NCBI GenBank assembly: GCA_016223165.1
Contig: JACRPO010000012.1
Coordinates: 1-64,000 of the forward strand
DNA: 64,000 nt
Reading direction: 5' to 3'
From: Burkholderiales bacterium
GTDB lineage: Bacteria; Pseudomonadota; Gammaproteobacteria; Burkholderiales; Burkholderiaceae_C
In this document: piece after piece, positions 1 to 8,437 of the stretch
How the letters are laid out: each line of letters opens with the position of its first letter
Position numbering within the stretch: the first letter of the stretch is position 1
The notes under the pieces: model-generated
The model's input: the letters and a program-made list of their open reading frames with translations, nothing else
Told to the model about the DNA's origin: nothing
Databases searched by the model: none
Translations under genes and position numbers: made by a program

Positions 1-420
1 GACGCTGCTGATCTGGATGATCCGCCCCCAGCCCTTCTCCACCATCCCGGGCACCACCTGCTTGGTGACGTTGAACATGCTCGTCAGGTTGGTGTTGATC
101 ACCGCGTCCCAGTCTTCGCGCGTCATCTTCAGGAACATGCGGTCGCGCGTGATGCCGGCGTTGTTGACCAGCACGTCGATGCTGCCGTGCTCGGCCACCG
201 CCTTGGTGAAGGCGGCCACCGTGCTGTCCCAGTCGGCGACATTGCCCACCGAGGTGTGGAAGGTGTACCCCTGCGCCTTCTGCTCGGCGATCCACTTGGT
301 GTGGTCGCGGCTCGGGCCGCAGCCGGCGATGACCTTGAAGCCCTGCTTGTGCAGGCGCTGGCAGATCGCCGTGCCGATGCCGCCCATGCCGCCGGTGACG
401 TACGCGACCTTCTGTGCCAT
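1..420 (-). CDS. phaB: Acetoacetyl-CoA reductase, N-terminal part (cut by window edge)
   Basis: NADPH-dependent reduction of acetoacetyl-CoA to 3-hydroxybutyryl-CoA, the monomer supply step for polyhydroxybutyrate in the cytoplasm. The 140 visible codons show a short-chain dehydrogenase Rossmann start (TGGMGGIG, residues 9-16), the NNAG motif near residue 87 and the serine of the catalytic triad region (IISISS-like IQISS at the very end). The Tyr-x3-Lys pair lies beyond base 1. The sequence has the PhaB style (VAYVTGGMGGIG, VLVNNAGITRD). ATG at 420 is preceded by AAGGAG at good spacing. It lies downstream of phaC on the same strand with 152 bp between them and no phaA in between. Confidence 0.93.
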   Translation of the reverse strand, partial: MAQKVAYVTGGMGGIGTAICQRLHKQGFKVIAGCGPSRDHTKWIAEQKAQGYTFHTSVGNVADWDSTVAAFTKAVAEHGSIDVLVNNAGITRDRMFLKMTREDWDAVINTNLTSMFNVTKQVVPGMVEKGWGRIIQISSV

Positions 421-475
421 TGCTTCGCTCCTTGAATGTGTCGTGGGATGACGCCGAGTATCTGCCTGCCCATGC

Positions 476-497
476 GGCCGCGAAAGCCTTCGCGGCC
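476..497. repeat. Perfect inverted repeat between phaC and phaB
   Basis: Two 9-bp arms (GGCCGCGAA and TTCGCGGCC) enclose a 4-base loop. It lies in the 152-bp gap between the phaC stop and the phaB start. There is no T-run on either strand, so it is not a convincing intrinsic terminator. It could be an mRNA stem that separates phaC and phaB expression or stabilises the upstream message; that role is inference. Confidence 0.45.
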
Positions 498-572
498 CCG
501 TGGAAACACTGCCCGCCCCTGGTGTCTGGGAAGGGCCGGATGCGCCGTGCGCGCCGCCGTCGTGCTCAGATC

Positions 573-2396
573 TCAGGCCTTGGCCTTGACGTAGCGGCCC
601 GGGGCCGGCTCGATGGCCTTGAAGCCGCGGCCGCCGTAGCCCTTGGGCGCCGGCACGTCCTTGCCGCCCATCGGCTCGAGCCACTTCGTCCAGACCGGCC
701 ACCAGCTGCCCGGCTGCTCCGTGGCGCCCTCGAACCAGGCCTGCGCAGTGGCGGGGAGCTTGTCGCTCGGTTTGTCGCTGACCCAGTGGCTGCGCTTGCC
801 CTTGGCCGGCGGATTGATGACGCCGGCGATATGCCCCGAGGCCCCGAGCACGAACTTGCGCGGCCCCTTGAACAGCGGCACCGAACGGTACGCCGCCTCC
901 CAGGGCACGATGTGGTCCTCGCGCGAGCCGTAGATGAACACCGGCGCCTCGATGCGGCCGAGATCGACCTTCTCGCCGCAGACGGTGAGCCGGTTCGGAA
1001 CCTTGAGGTCGTTCTGCAGGTACATGTGGCGCAGGTACCAGCAGTACATCGGACCGGGCAGGTTGGTGCTGTCGCCGTTCCAGTACAGCAGGTCGAACGG
1101 CGGCGGCGTCTCGCCCTTGAGGTAGTTGCCGACGACGTAGTTCCACACGAGGTCGTTGGGGCGCAGGAAGCTGAACGTGGTGGCGAGCTCCTTGCCCTTG
1201 AGCAGGCCCGGGCCGGTGGGCGCGTTCTCGCCGATCGTCATCTCGCGCACCTGCACGCTCGCCTCGTCGACGAAGATGTCGAGGATGCCGGTTTCGGCGA
1301 AGTCGAGCAGCGTCGTCAGCAGCGTCACCGAGTGCGCGGGATGCTGGCCGCGCGCCGCCAGCACCGCCAGCGCCGTGGCAAGGATGGTGCCGCCGACGCA
1401 GAAGCCGAGCGTGTTGATCGTCTTCGCGCCGGTGAGGGCCTGCACGGTGCGGATGGCGGTGATCGGCCCGCCCTCGATGTAGTCGTCCCAGGTCTTGTCG
1501 ACGAGCGTCTCGTCGGGGTTGCGCCAGCTGACGACGAAGAGGCGATGCCCCTGCTCGACCGTGTAGCGCACGACCGAGTTGTCGGGCTGCAGGTCGAGGA
1601 TGTAGTACTTGTTGATGCAAGGCGGCACGAAGAGCATCGGCCGCTCGTGCACCTTGGCCGTCAGCGGCTTGTACTCGACGAGCTGGAAGAGCTCGTTCTC
1701 GAACACCACGGCGCCCTCGGTCGTGGCGACGTTGCGGCCGACCTCGAAGACGCTCTCGTCGGTCTGCGAGACATGGCCCTTCTGCACGTCTTCGAGCAGG
1801 TGCTGCATGCCGGCGGCAATGCTCTCGCCCTTCGTCTCGAGCGCCTTGGCCAGCGCGTCGGGGTTGAGGGCGAGGTAGTTGCTCGGGCTGGCGGCGTCGA
1901 TCCACTGCTGCACCGCGAAGCGCAGGCGCGCTCGCGTCTTGGCGTCGCCCTGCACGCTCTCGGCCATCTGCATCAGCGTGCGCGCATTGAGCAGGTAGAG
2001 CTGCGCGTTGAAGGCGGCACCCGGGTTCTTCAGCCACTCGGCGCCGGCGAAGCGCCGGTCGGCAAGGGCCGGTGCCGCGGCCCGCGCCTCGGGCTGCAGC
2101 GCGGCGAGCGACTGGTTCCACAGCTCGGTGGCGCTCTTCAGGTAGTCGCCCTGCAGCGAGGTCATGCGGTCCGTCGGCAGCGACAGGCCCGACATCGACT
2201 TCCAGATGCCACCGAACGCGGCGCCGAAGGCATTGGCCGCGGCCTCGACGCCTTCGCCGGGCACGGCGCCCATCGTGGCACCACCCGCGGCGCCATTCGC
2301 GGCGGCCTTCTCGTCGGGCCGCGGCGGGCTCGCCCTGCCGGCGACGCGCGCCTTGCCCGCTGCCTGGGTCGCAGCGGGACGGGTCCTGGTCTTCAT
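573..2396 (-). CDS. phaC: Class I poly(3-hydroxyalkanoate) synthase
   Basis: Polymerises 3-hydroxyacyl-CoA into PHA on the surface of storage granules. The 607-residue product has the length of class I synthases. The lipase-box-like motif GFCVGG places the nucleophile at Cys333. The other triad members are Asp494 (SREDH) and His522 (ASGHIAG), the same spacing as in the Cupriavidus necator enzyme with a constant offset of 14. The N-terminal 50 residues are Ala/Lys/Arg-rich and variable. ATG at 2396 follows GGAGGAG with suitable spacing, so it was preferred over an in-frame extension to 2591. phaB follows downstream; the ketothiolase gene is not in this locus. Confidence 0.96.
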   Translation of the reverse strand: MKTRTRPAATQAAGKARVAGRASPPRPDEKAAANGAAGGATMGAVPGEGVEAAANAFGAAFGGIWKSMSGLSLPTDRMTSLQGDYLKSATELWNQSLAALQPEARAAAPALADRRFAGAEWLKNPGAAFNAQLYLLNARTLMQMAESVQGDAKTRARLRFAVQQWIDAASPSNYLALNPDALAKALETKGESIAAGMQHLLEDVQKGHVSQTDESVFEVGRNVATTEGAVVFENELFQLVEYKPLTAKVHERPMLFVPPCINKYYILDLQPDNSVVRYTVEQGHRLFVVSWRNPDETLVDKTWDDYIEGGPITAIRTVQALTGAKTINTLGFCVGGTILATALAVLAARGQHPAHSVTLLTTLLDFAETGILDIFVDEASVQVREMTIGENAPTGPGLLKGKELATTFSFLRPNDLVWNYVVGNYLKGETPPPFDLLYWNGDSTNLPGPMYCWYLRHMYLQNDLKVPNRLTVCGEKVDLGRIEAPVFIYGSREDHIVPWEAAYRSVPLFKGPRKFVLGASGHIAGVINPPAKGKRSHWVSDKPSDKLPATAQAWFEGATEQPGSWWPVWTKWLEPMGGKDVPAPKGYGGRGFKAIEPAPGRYVKAKA

Positions 2397-2440
2397 CGCT
2401 TGTCTCCTCCGACGAACGCGGTGCCGGCGCGTGTCACGCT

Positions 2441-2470
2441 CGACCGCGGTCGGCCGCGGTCGGCCGCGGT
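2441..2470. repeat. 10-bp tandem repeat upstream of phaC
   Basis: Three adjacent 10-bp units of the form CGGCCGCGGT, the first with one or two changes. They lie about 45 bp upstream of the phaC start, between phaC and a divergent membrane-protein gene. The unit is itself partly palindromic (CCGCGG). Function unknown; it falls in the divergent promoter region. Confidence 0.5.
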
Positions 2471-2574
2471 TGTAGGCGCCGCGCCTTACCGGCCCATGAC
2501 TGAACGCCCGAAGTGCGCAGGGCAGGCACCAGCGCGGCACCCGGGTGCACGAATCGCGAGATGATTCTAGTGTC

Positions 2575-2988
2575 GTGCTCATCGTCGCCATCGCCTGGAT
2601 CTATGTCGTCGGCATGGCCTCCATCGTCGAGGCGCTGTCGCCGCAGGGCACCGTGCTGGGCGCGCTCGTGACCTTCGTCTTCTACGGCGTGGCGCCGCTG
2701 TCGGTGGTGCTGTACCTGCTCGGCACGCCGGCGCGCAAGAAGGCGCGGCGAAGGGCCGAGGCGGCGGCCCTCACGACCGTTGCCGCGGTCGCGGCCGCCA
2801 CGGACGTCGATGAAGGGCCTTCGGGGACCTCGGGCATCGGGGCCACGCCGTCGACGGCGCATGCCGGCGGCGCCGATCAGGAGGCGCCAGCCTCCAGCGA
2901 GACGGCGGCGGCCATGCGCCCGGACGGGCTGCCGGTGCCGCCGCGCGAGTCGCGCCGGAACGAGAAGAACCTCGACGCATCTTCGTAG
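2575..2988 (+). CDS. Small conserved membrane protein, function unknown
   Basis: About 137 residues. The N-terminal half has two hydrophobic segments (roughly residues 1-20 and 25-45, LIVAIAWIYVV and ALVTFVFYGVAPLSVVLYLL), followed by an Arg/Lys cluster (TPARKKARRRAE) and a low-complexity Ala/Gly/Pro tail that should be cytoplasmic. Proteins of this layout are common in Burkholderiales; I recall no assigned role. The start is uncertain: GTG at 2575 suits the hydrophobic start, while GTG at 2545 would add ten polar residues. The last 112 bp overlap the 3' end of pgeF on the other strand, so the tail is encoded opposite conserved pgeF sequence. Confidence 0.68.
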   Translation: MLIVAIAWIYVVGMASIVEALSPQGTVLGALVTFVFYGVAPLSVVLYLLGTPARKKARRRAEAAALTTVAAVAAATDVDEGPSGTSGIGATPSTAHAGGADQEAPASSETAAAMRPDGLPVPPRESRRNEKNLDASS

Positions 2989-3785
2989 GTGCAGGCGTCG
3001 GCGGCGGCGATGAAGCCGACGCCGAGTGAGCGCAGCCGCTGCGTGGCCAGGCCGCGCAGGTCGGCCAGCCAGCGCGGCTCGCCGTCGGGCCGCGGCGCAT
3101 GGCGGAAGTGAGGGAACTGAGTGCTGTCGGCCGCGCGCGGCAGGGCGCCGAAGGCGCGCAGCACGTCGGCGCCGACCTCGAAACGGCGCGCCCCGATGCA
3201 CGGCCCGAGCCACGCGAGCAGCTCGGCCGGCGGCACGCCGGCGCCGCGGCCGAGCGCGCCGACAGTGGCCTCCAGCACGCCGGCGGCAAGGCCGCGCCAT
3301 CCGGCGTGCGCCGCGGCGACGGCCCGCCCGTCGCGCGCCGCGAACAGCACCGGCAGGCAGTCGGCCGCGCCCACGATGCAGGCGATGCCACGCGTGCGCG
3401 TCCAGGCGGCATCGGCGGGGGCCTGCGGATGCTCGGCCGTCTGCTCGTCCAGTTCGAGCACGCTGGTGCCGTGCACCTGGTGCAGCCAGACCGGGCGCGC
3501 CGGGCGCGCGCCCGAACCTCCCGCCGCCGATGCGTCGATGCGCAGGCTGGCGACGAAGCGGCGCCGGTTCTCGGCCACCGCCTGCGGCAGATCGCCCACC
3601 GAGCGCCCGAGGTTGAGGCTGGCAAAGGCGCCGGTGCTGATGCCGCCCGCGCGCGTGCTCATCAGCGCACAGACGCCGGGCGGCGCCGGCCAGCCCGGGC
3701 GGATGACATCGGCTTCGGCGAGCGCCAGGCTCAGAGTCGGTGCCGCGGCGGGCGCCGCGGTCCGGGCCCCTGACTCACTCGGCAT
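2877..3785 (-). CDS. pgeF: Peptidoglycan editing factor PgeF (laccase-domain protein, YfiH family)
   Basis: Members of this family (formerly called polyphenol oxidase or YfiH) hydrolyse misincorporated amino acids from UDP-MurNAc precursors and have a metal site. The 302-residue product carries the family signatures in order: STRAGG, LHQVHG, ADCLPVL, AHAGWRGL and, near the end, CTYEDASRFFSFRRD and GRMAA. These include the His/Cys/His residues of the metal centre. A short insertion (GGTGSPS) lies before the terminal GRMAA. ATG at 3785 overlaps the stop of the preceding isomerase gene by 11 bp, so translation is probably coupled. Confidence 0.9.
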   Translation of the reverse strand: MPSESGARTAAPAAAPTLSLALAEADVIRPGWPAPPGVCALMSTRAGGISTGAFASLNLGRSVGDLPQAVAENRRRFVASLRIDASAAGGSGARPARPVWLHQVHGTSVLELDEQTAEHPQAPADAAWTRTRGIACIVGAADCLPVLFAARDGRAVAAAHAGWRGLAAGVLEATVGALGRGAGVPPAELLAWLGPCIGARRFEVGADVLRAFGALPRAADSTQFPHFRHAPRPDGEPRWLADLRGLATQRLRSLGVGFIAAADACTYEDASRFFSFRRDSRGGTGSPSGRMAAAVSLEAGAS

Positions 3786-4407
3786 CCGGGCAGGCCTCGG
3801 GCCGCGTGCGCTCGAAGGCGGGCAGCTTCATGCACGCCTCGAAGACGCGCATCACCTGCGGCACATGCTCGAGCCGGCAGCCGAAGCGCTGGGCGTTGAA
3901 GATCTGCGGCACGAGGCAGCAGTCGGCGATGGTCGGCGTCTCGCCGTGGCAGAAGGCGGAGGGCCGGGCGGCGAGCTGCCGCTCCACCACCTCGAGGCCG
4001 GTCTCGACCCAGTGCTTGTACCAGCGGTTCTTGTCGTCCTCGCTGACCTTCAGGTCGCGCACGAGGTAGCGCAGCACGCGCAGGTTGTTGAGCGGGTGGA
4101 TCTCGCAGGCGATGTCGAGCGCAAGGGCCCGCGCGCGCGCGCGGCCGGCGGGGTCGGCCGGCAGCAACGGCGGCAGCGGGTGCGTCTCCTCGAGGTACTC
4201 GATGATCGCCAGCGACTGCGTCAGCGCGTGCTCACCGTCGCGCAGCAGCGGCACGAGGCGCGCCGCGGACACCGCCGCGTAGCTCTCCTGGAACTGCTCG
4301 TTCTTCGCCAGGTGCACGGCCTTGTAGTCGTAGGCCAGGCCCTTCAGCGCGAGCGCGATGCGCACGCGGTACGAAGCCGAAGAGCGGAAGTAGTTGTACA
4401 GCTCCAT
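3775..4407 (-). CDS. maiA: Maleylacetoacetate/maleylpyruvate isomerase (zeta-class GST fold)
   Basis: Glutathione-dependent cis-trans isomerase of aromatic ring-cleavage products: maleylacetoacetate in the homogentisate route or maleylpyruvate in the gentisate route. The 210-residue product has the zeta-GST N-terminal motif SSASYRVRIAL with the active-site Ser/Cys-type region, the QSLAIIEYLEE glutathione-binding segment and the C-terminal TIADCCLVPQIFNAQRF helix. ATG at 4407 follows AAAGGTGAGG. It lies 65 bp downstream of a fumarylacetoacetate-hydrolase family gene on the same strand, and the two would act in consecutive steps. The ring-cleaving dioxygenase is not in the window, so the substrate cannot be settled. 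Confidence 0.88.
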   Translation of the reverse strand: MELYNYFRSSASYRVRIALALKGLAYDYKAVHLAKNEQFQESYAAVSAARLVPLLRDGEHALTQSLAIIEYLEETHPLPPLLPADPAGRARARALALDIACEIHPLNNLRVLRYLVRDLKVSEDDKNRWYKHWVETGLEVVERQLAARPSAFCHGETPTIADCCLVPQIFNAQRFGCRLEHVPQVMRVFEACMKLPAFERTRPEACPDAE

Positions 4408-4472
4408 CACCTCACCTTTCACCACACCCCGTGCCCGATGCCGCGAATGCGCGCGCGCCGCTGCACGCGCCC

Positions 4473-5183
4473 TCAGCGCACCGCCACGCGCAGCGACGGC
4501 AGGCCGGCGATGGCGCCTTCCATCACGTCGCCGCGCACGACCGCGCCGACGCCCGCCGGCGTGCCGGTGAAGATGAGGTCGCCGGGCTGCAGCAGCCACG
4601 CCTGGCTCAGCTGCTCGATGGTTTCGTTGACGCTCCAGATGAGCTCGCTGAGATCGCCCTTCTGGCGCACCTGCCCGTTGACGCTGAGCGTGATCGCGCC
4701 CTTCAGCAGCTCGCCGGTGCGCGCCTTGGGCACCACCGGCCCGATCGGCGCCGACTGGTCGAAGGCCTTGCCGATGCACCACGGGCGGCCTTGCTTCTTC
4801 ATCTCGCCCTGCAGGTCGCGCCGCGTCATGTCCAGGCCCGTCGCGTAGCCCCAGATGTGCTCGAAGGCCTTGGCGGCGGGGATGTCGCGGCCGCCCTGGC
4901 CGATGGCCACGACGAGCTCGATCTCGTGGTGGAAGTTGGCCGTCAGGCTCGGGTAGTCGATGACGCCCGTCTCGCCTTCGGCCACCGGCACCAGCGCATC
5001 GGCCGGCTTGAGGAAGAAGAACGGAGGCTCGCGGCCGGTGAAGCCCATCTCCTGGGCGTGCTCGGCGTAGTTGCGGCCGACGCAGTAGATGCGGTGCGCG
5101 GGGAAGAGCCCCCCGGAGCCACCGACGGCGGCCGGCGCAACGGGGATGCCGACCTGGGCCGGCGGGGTGAAGACGTAGTTCAT
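4473..5183 (-). CDS. Fumarylacetoacetate hydrolase family protein (probable fumarylpyruvate hydrolase)
   Basis: Predicted metal-dependent C-C bond hydrolase acting on fumarylpyruvate or fumarylacetoacetate, the step after the neighbouring isomerase. The 236-residue product begins with a short arm, then RIYCVGRNYAEHAQEMG and the metal-binding region HHEIELVVAIG (Glu pair), with GYATGLDMTRRDLQ and the C-terminal GDLIFTGTPAGVG typical of the FAH fold. The short length matches fumarylpyruvate hydrolases (NagK type) better than eukaryotic-like FAH. ATG at 5183, preceded by GAGGAA, was chosen over TTG at 5189. Confidence 0.87.
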   Translation of the reverse strand: MNYVFTPPAQVGIPVAPAAVGGSGGLFPAHRIYCVGRNYAEHAQEMGFTGREPPFFFLKPADALVPVAEGETGVIDYPSLTANFHHEIELVVAIGQGGRDIPAAKAFEHIWGYATGLDMTRRDLQGEMKKQGRPWCIGKAFDQSAPIGPVVPKARTGELLKGAITLSVNGQVRQKGDLSELIWSVNETIEQLSQAWLLQPGDLIFTGTPAGVGAVVRGDVMEGAIAGLPSLRVAVR

Positions 5184-5252
5184 CGGCAAGGGTTCCTCGA
5201 CAGGACGGCCCGCATGCTACCGCCGCCGTCGGCAGGCCCTAAACTGGCACGG

Positions 5253-5798
5253 ATGTTCGTGCCCCGCCGCATCCAGCATTGCCGAGTGTGCGGCGCGGCC
5301 ACCACCTACCGCGTGCCGGCCGACGACAACCGTGAGCGCGCCGTGTGCGGTGCCTGCGGCGAGATCCACTACGAGAACCCGATCAACGTCGTCGGCACCG
5401 TGCCGGTGTGGGGCGACCTGGTGCTGCTGTGCCGGCGCAACATCGAGCCGCGCTACGGCATGTGGACGCTGCCGGCGGGCTTTCTCGAGCACGGCGAGAC
5501 GGCGCGCCACGGCGCGCTGCGCGAGACCGAGGAGGAGGCCGGCGCGCATGTCGAGCTGCTGGGCCTGTTCACGGTGCTCGATGTCGTGCGCGCCGGCCAG
5601 GTCCACCTCTTCTGGCGCGCGCGCATGCTCGATACGCACCTGGCGCCGGGCCCCGAGACGATCGAGGCACGCCTGTTCCGCGAGGACGAGGTGCCGTGGG
5701 AGCAGATCGCCTTTCGCACCGTGCGGCAGACGCTCGAGCACTTCTTCGCCGACCGCCTGCACGGGCAGTTCGGCTTCCATGAAGGGCAGATCGGCTGA
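5253..5798 (+). CDS. Nudix hydrolase with N-terminal zinc ribbon
   Basis: Predicted pyrophosphohydrolase of the NADH/ADP-ribose-type Nudix group. The 181-residue protein has an N-terminal zinc ribbon (Cys10-x2-Cys13 and Cys32-x2-Cys35) and a complete Nudix box from about residue 76 to 98 (GFLEHGETARHGALRETEEEAG pattern, split here as GFLEHGE and RETEEEAG), giving the Mg-binding Glu residues. The substrate cannot be told from sequence. It is divergent from the hydrolase gene upstream and converges on the LapD-like gene downstream. Confidence 0.88.
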   Translation: MFVPRRIQHCRVCGAATTYRVPADDNRERAVCGACGEIHYENPINVVGTVPVWGDLVLLCRRNIEPRYGMWTLPAGFLEHGETARHGALRETEEEAGAHVELLGLFTVLDVVRAGQVHLFWRARMLDTHLAPGPETIEARLFREDEVPWEQIAFRTVRQTLEHFFADRLHGQFGFHEGQIG

Positions 5799-5832
5799 GG
5801 CGGCGGCGCGCCGCGGGGGGTCGCCGGGCCCT

Positions 5833-7851
5833 TCAGGGCTCCGGCACACCCTCTTCGACACGGCCGGCCATCACGTCGCCACCCGCGCCGAGACCGACGG
5901 CGGTGCCGGTGGCGCCGTCGAAGCCGAGGCTCCACAGGAGCTCGAGCTGGCGCGGGTCGGCCACGCCTTCGGCCAGCGCGTGCAGGCCGAGGCCGTGGAT
6001 GAGCGCCACCAGGCTCTCGACATAGCTGCGCGCCGCGTCGTCGTCGGCAACGCCGAGCAGGTGGCGCGCATCGACCTTCACGTAGTCGATGCCGATCTCC
6101 TTCAGCGCCGGCAGCGAGCGCGGCGAGGCACCGGCATGCTCCACACCGACGCGCACACCGAGCTTGCGCCAGGCCGGCACCGCCTCGCGCAGGGCCGGGC
6201 TCATGCTCGCATCGGGCAGGTCGGTCCACTCCATCGACAGCTTCGCCGCCCACGGGCCGGCCGCCTTCAGGCGCGTGAGCAAGGCGCGCGCGAAGCCCGG
6301 GCTCACGAGCGAGCGCGGCGCCACGTGCACGCAGCGCGCCTGGCCGTCGGCGGCAATGGCGGCGAGCGCCAGGTTCACCGCCGAGAGATCGACGATCGGC
6401 GTCAGCCGGCTGCGCGCGGCCATCGCCAGCCAGCGGCGCGCGACGAGGAACTCGCCGCCCGGCTCGACCTGCACGCGCAGCGGGCATTCGAGATGGATGA
6501 GGCGCCCCTGCGCGTCGACGACGGGAAAGGCCCCCAGGCGCACGCGTGATTCGTCGAGCGCGGCGGCGATCAGTTCGCGCCAGGCGCGTGCGCCCGTGGC
6601 CCCGAGCTCGGGCAGGTCCTCGACGACGCACTCGTCGGTGGCTTCGGCACGCGCCAGCGCCGAGTCGGCGGCCGACAGCGCCGCACTGGCAGCGAGCCCG
6701 CGCAACCCGTCGCAGCCGGCGACGACGACGCGGGCACCCGGCAAGCGCGCCGCCGGCGCCGCCGCGACCGCCGCCTGGATGGCCGCGGCCGTCTCGCGCG
6801 CCGCGCCGGCCGCGGGCAGCGCGAGCGCGAAGTCCTGCCCGGCGAGCCGCCCGGCGGTGGCGCCGGGAATGCGTTCGACGTAGGTGAGCAGCACGTCGGC
6901 CACGGCGACGAGCAGGCGGTCGGCGGCCTCGCGCCCGTGGCGCTCGTTCAGCGAGCCGAGGTCGGGCACGCGCACGAGCAGCAGCGAAGCGGCCGGCAGG
7001 CGCGCGTCGGCAAGCACGTCACCCAGGCGCGAGAGGAAATACGAGCGCAGCGGCAGGCCGGTCACGACATCGGTCTGTGCCTGCCGCTGCAGCTGCGCCA
7101 CCTGCTCGGCCTGCGCCGCCACCTGGTCGCGCAGGCGGCGCACGACGGCGTTCATCGCACGCGTCAGTTCGCGCAGTTCCGGCCAGCCCGGCTCCGGCGC
7201 CTCCACGAACTGCAGCCGTTCGAGCGACTGCGCCTGCGCGACGGTGGCCCTCAGCAGGCGGCGCCAGCGGCGCCAGAACATCGCGGCCACGGCCACGAGC
7301 ACGAGCGAGCCGCCGATCGTGAATGTCGCAAAGCGCACGAAGGCCCGCCAGGCGAGGCGCTGCAGGTCGGCACCGTCGGCGAGCACCGCGAGCTCGGTCG
7401 CGCCCGTGCCGCTGGCGCCGAAGATCGGCGCGACAGCCGGCTGCGACACCGGCATCAGCCGCGCGAACAACGCCGCCGCAGCGGATGATCCGGGGGCCCT
7501 CGGCGCCGTCGCGCGGCCGGCGGCGGACGCGGCAGATGCTGCGGAGGCGGCAGGCGTTGCCGGTACAGCGGCCCGGCGGTGCTCGAAGAGCGTGGCGCCT
7601 TGCGCGGCGCGCAGCGAAAGCAGCAGCAGGTCGCCGCGCTCGAAGCGCGCGGCGGCAGCCTGGCCGCGCGCTTCGCCTTCGGGCAGGCGGCCGATGTCCG
7701 AGGCAATGTCGGTGGCCGCACCACGGCTGCGGTCGGTCCACTGCGCCTGGAGCGCGTCACCGGCGGCCCAGGCGCCGAGCCCCAGCACCGATCCGACCGC
7801 CAGCAGCCAGAGGCCGGCGAGCCACAGCGCGACGCGGGTGGTCAGGCTCAA
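5833..7851 (-). CDS. LapD-like membrane protein with degenerate GGDEF and EAL domains
   Basis: Likely a c-di-GMP receptor in the inner membrane rather than an enzyme. The 672-residue protein has one N-terminal membrane segment, a periplasmic domain of about 140 residues with an Ala-rich low-complexity insert, a second membrane segment (FTIGGSLVLVAVAAMFW), a HAMP-like linker and coiled region, then GGDEF-like and EAL-like domains. The GGDEF signature is AGQDF (Asp340) and the EAL motif is reduced to ECP (Glu455), so neither site looks catalytic. This is the LapD/MoxY_N layout. TTG start at 7851 is preceded by AGGGAG. No lapG protease gene lies nearby. Confidence 0.85.
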   Translation of the reverse strand: MSLTTRVALWLAGLWLLAVGSVLGLGAWAAGDALQAQWTDRSRGAATDIASDIGRLPEGEARGQAAAARFERGDLLLLSLRAAQGATLFEHRRAAVPATPAASAASAASAAGRATAPRAPGSSAAAALFARLMPVSQPAVAPIFGASGTGATELAVLADGADLQRLAWRAFVRFATFTIGGSLVLVAVAAMFWRRWRRLLRATVAQAQSLERLQFVEAPEPGWPELRELTRAMNAVVRRLRDQVAAQAEQVAQLQRQAQTDVVTGLPLRSYFLSRLGDVLADARLPAASLLLVRVPDLGSLNERHGREAADRLLVAVADVLLTYVERIPGATAGRLAGQDFALALPAAGAARETAAAIQAAVAAAPAARLPGARVVVAGCDGLRGLAASAALSAADSALARAEATDECVVEDLPELGATGARAWRELIAAALDESRVRLGAFPVVDAQGRLIHLECPLRVQVEPGGEFLVARRWLAMAARSRLTPIVDLSAVNLALAAIAADGQARCVHVAPRSLVSPGFARALLTRLKAAGPWAAKLSMEWTDLPDASMSPALREAVPAWRKLGVRVGVEHAGASPRSLPALKEIGIDYVKVDARHLLGVADDDAARSYVESLVALIHGLGLHALAEGVADPRQLELLWSLGFDGATGTAVGLGAGGDVMAGRVEEGVPEP

Positions 7852-8052
7852 GTCGGCACTCCCTTTCGGACGATTATCATCGCGCCGCTCGCCAAGACTG
7901 CCCGCTGCCGTGCTGGCCGCCGCAGCGCCATCGATGCACGACGGCGCTGTCAGCGCGGCGCACGCCCGGCCCGTTAGCGTGCAGTTCGCCGGCGACGGCC
8001 CAAGCCTTCTTCGGTGTTCGTTTCATCCACAGACCCCTGGAGCAACAACGCA

Positions 8053-8361
8053 ATGACCTCACGCCGCCGCTTCATTCAGATCGTGCCCGTCGCGGGCGCC
8101 GCCCTGCTGGGCGCCCATGCCGCTTCGGCCCAGGCCAACATGGTCGGCGAGAAGGATGCACAAGCGGTCGCGCTCGGCTACGTCGCCGACGCGACCAAGG
8201 CCGACAAGGCCAAGTACAAGCAGTATGCCGCCGGCCAGACCTGCGCCAACTGCGCCCTCTTTCAGGGCAAGCCGACCGATGCCGCCGGCGGCTGCCCGCT
8301 GTTCGGTACAAAGCAGGTGGCCAGCAAGGGCTGGTGCTCGGCCTGGGCGAAGAAGGGCTGA
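8053..8361 (+). CDS. hip: High-potential iron-sulfur protein (HiPIP), Tat-exported
   Basis: Periplasmic one-electron carrier with a single 4Fe-4S cluster. The 102-residue precursor starts with a twin-arginine signal (SRRRFIQIVPVAGAALLG) ending near ASAQA. The mature part has the four cluster ligands Cys64, Cys67, Cys81 and Cys95 in the HiPIP spacing (CANC, GGCP, GWCS). ATG at 8053 sits behind GGAG. It is divergent from the LapD-like gene and followed by a strong terminator. HiPIPs serve photosynthetic or respiratory electron transfer; no partner is visible here. Confidence 0.94.
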   Translation: MTSRRRFIQIVPVAGAALLGAHAASAQANMVGEKDAQAVALGYVADATKADKAKYKQYAAGQTCANCALFQGKPTDAAGGCPLFGTKQVASKGWCSAWAKKG

Positions 8362-8382
8362 GCCCGCCCCGCCCAATGAAGA

Positions 8383-8412
8383 GGGCCCGCCGAGAGGCGG
8401 GCCCCTTTTTTT
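8383..8412 (+). terminator. Rho-independent terminator after HiPIP
   Basis: Nine-base-pair stem (GGGCCCGCC with GGCGGGCCC) with a GAGA loop, followed by seven consecutive T (8406-8412). It starts 22 bases after the HiPIP stop and ends 26 bases before the convergent desaturase stop. One of the clearest intrinsic terminators in the window. Confidence 0.92.
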
Positions 8413-8437
8413 GCTTCGTGTCGCGCGGCGGTGGCGC

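Noticed and set aside
414..2591. Very long open frames on the strand opposite phaC
   Set aside because: In DNA this rich in GC, stops are rare in other frames. The PhaC frame has full family motifs; the opposite frames give Arg/Ala-rich sequences with no family resemblance.
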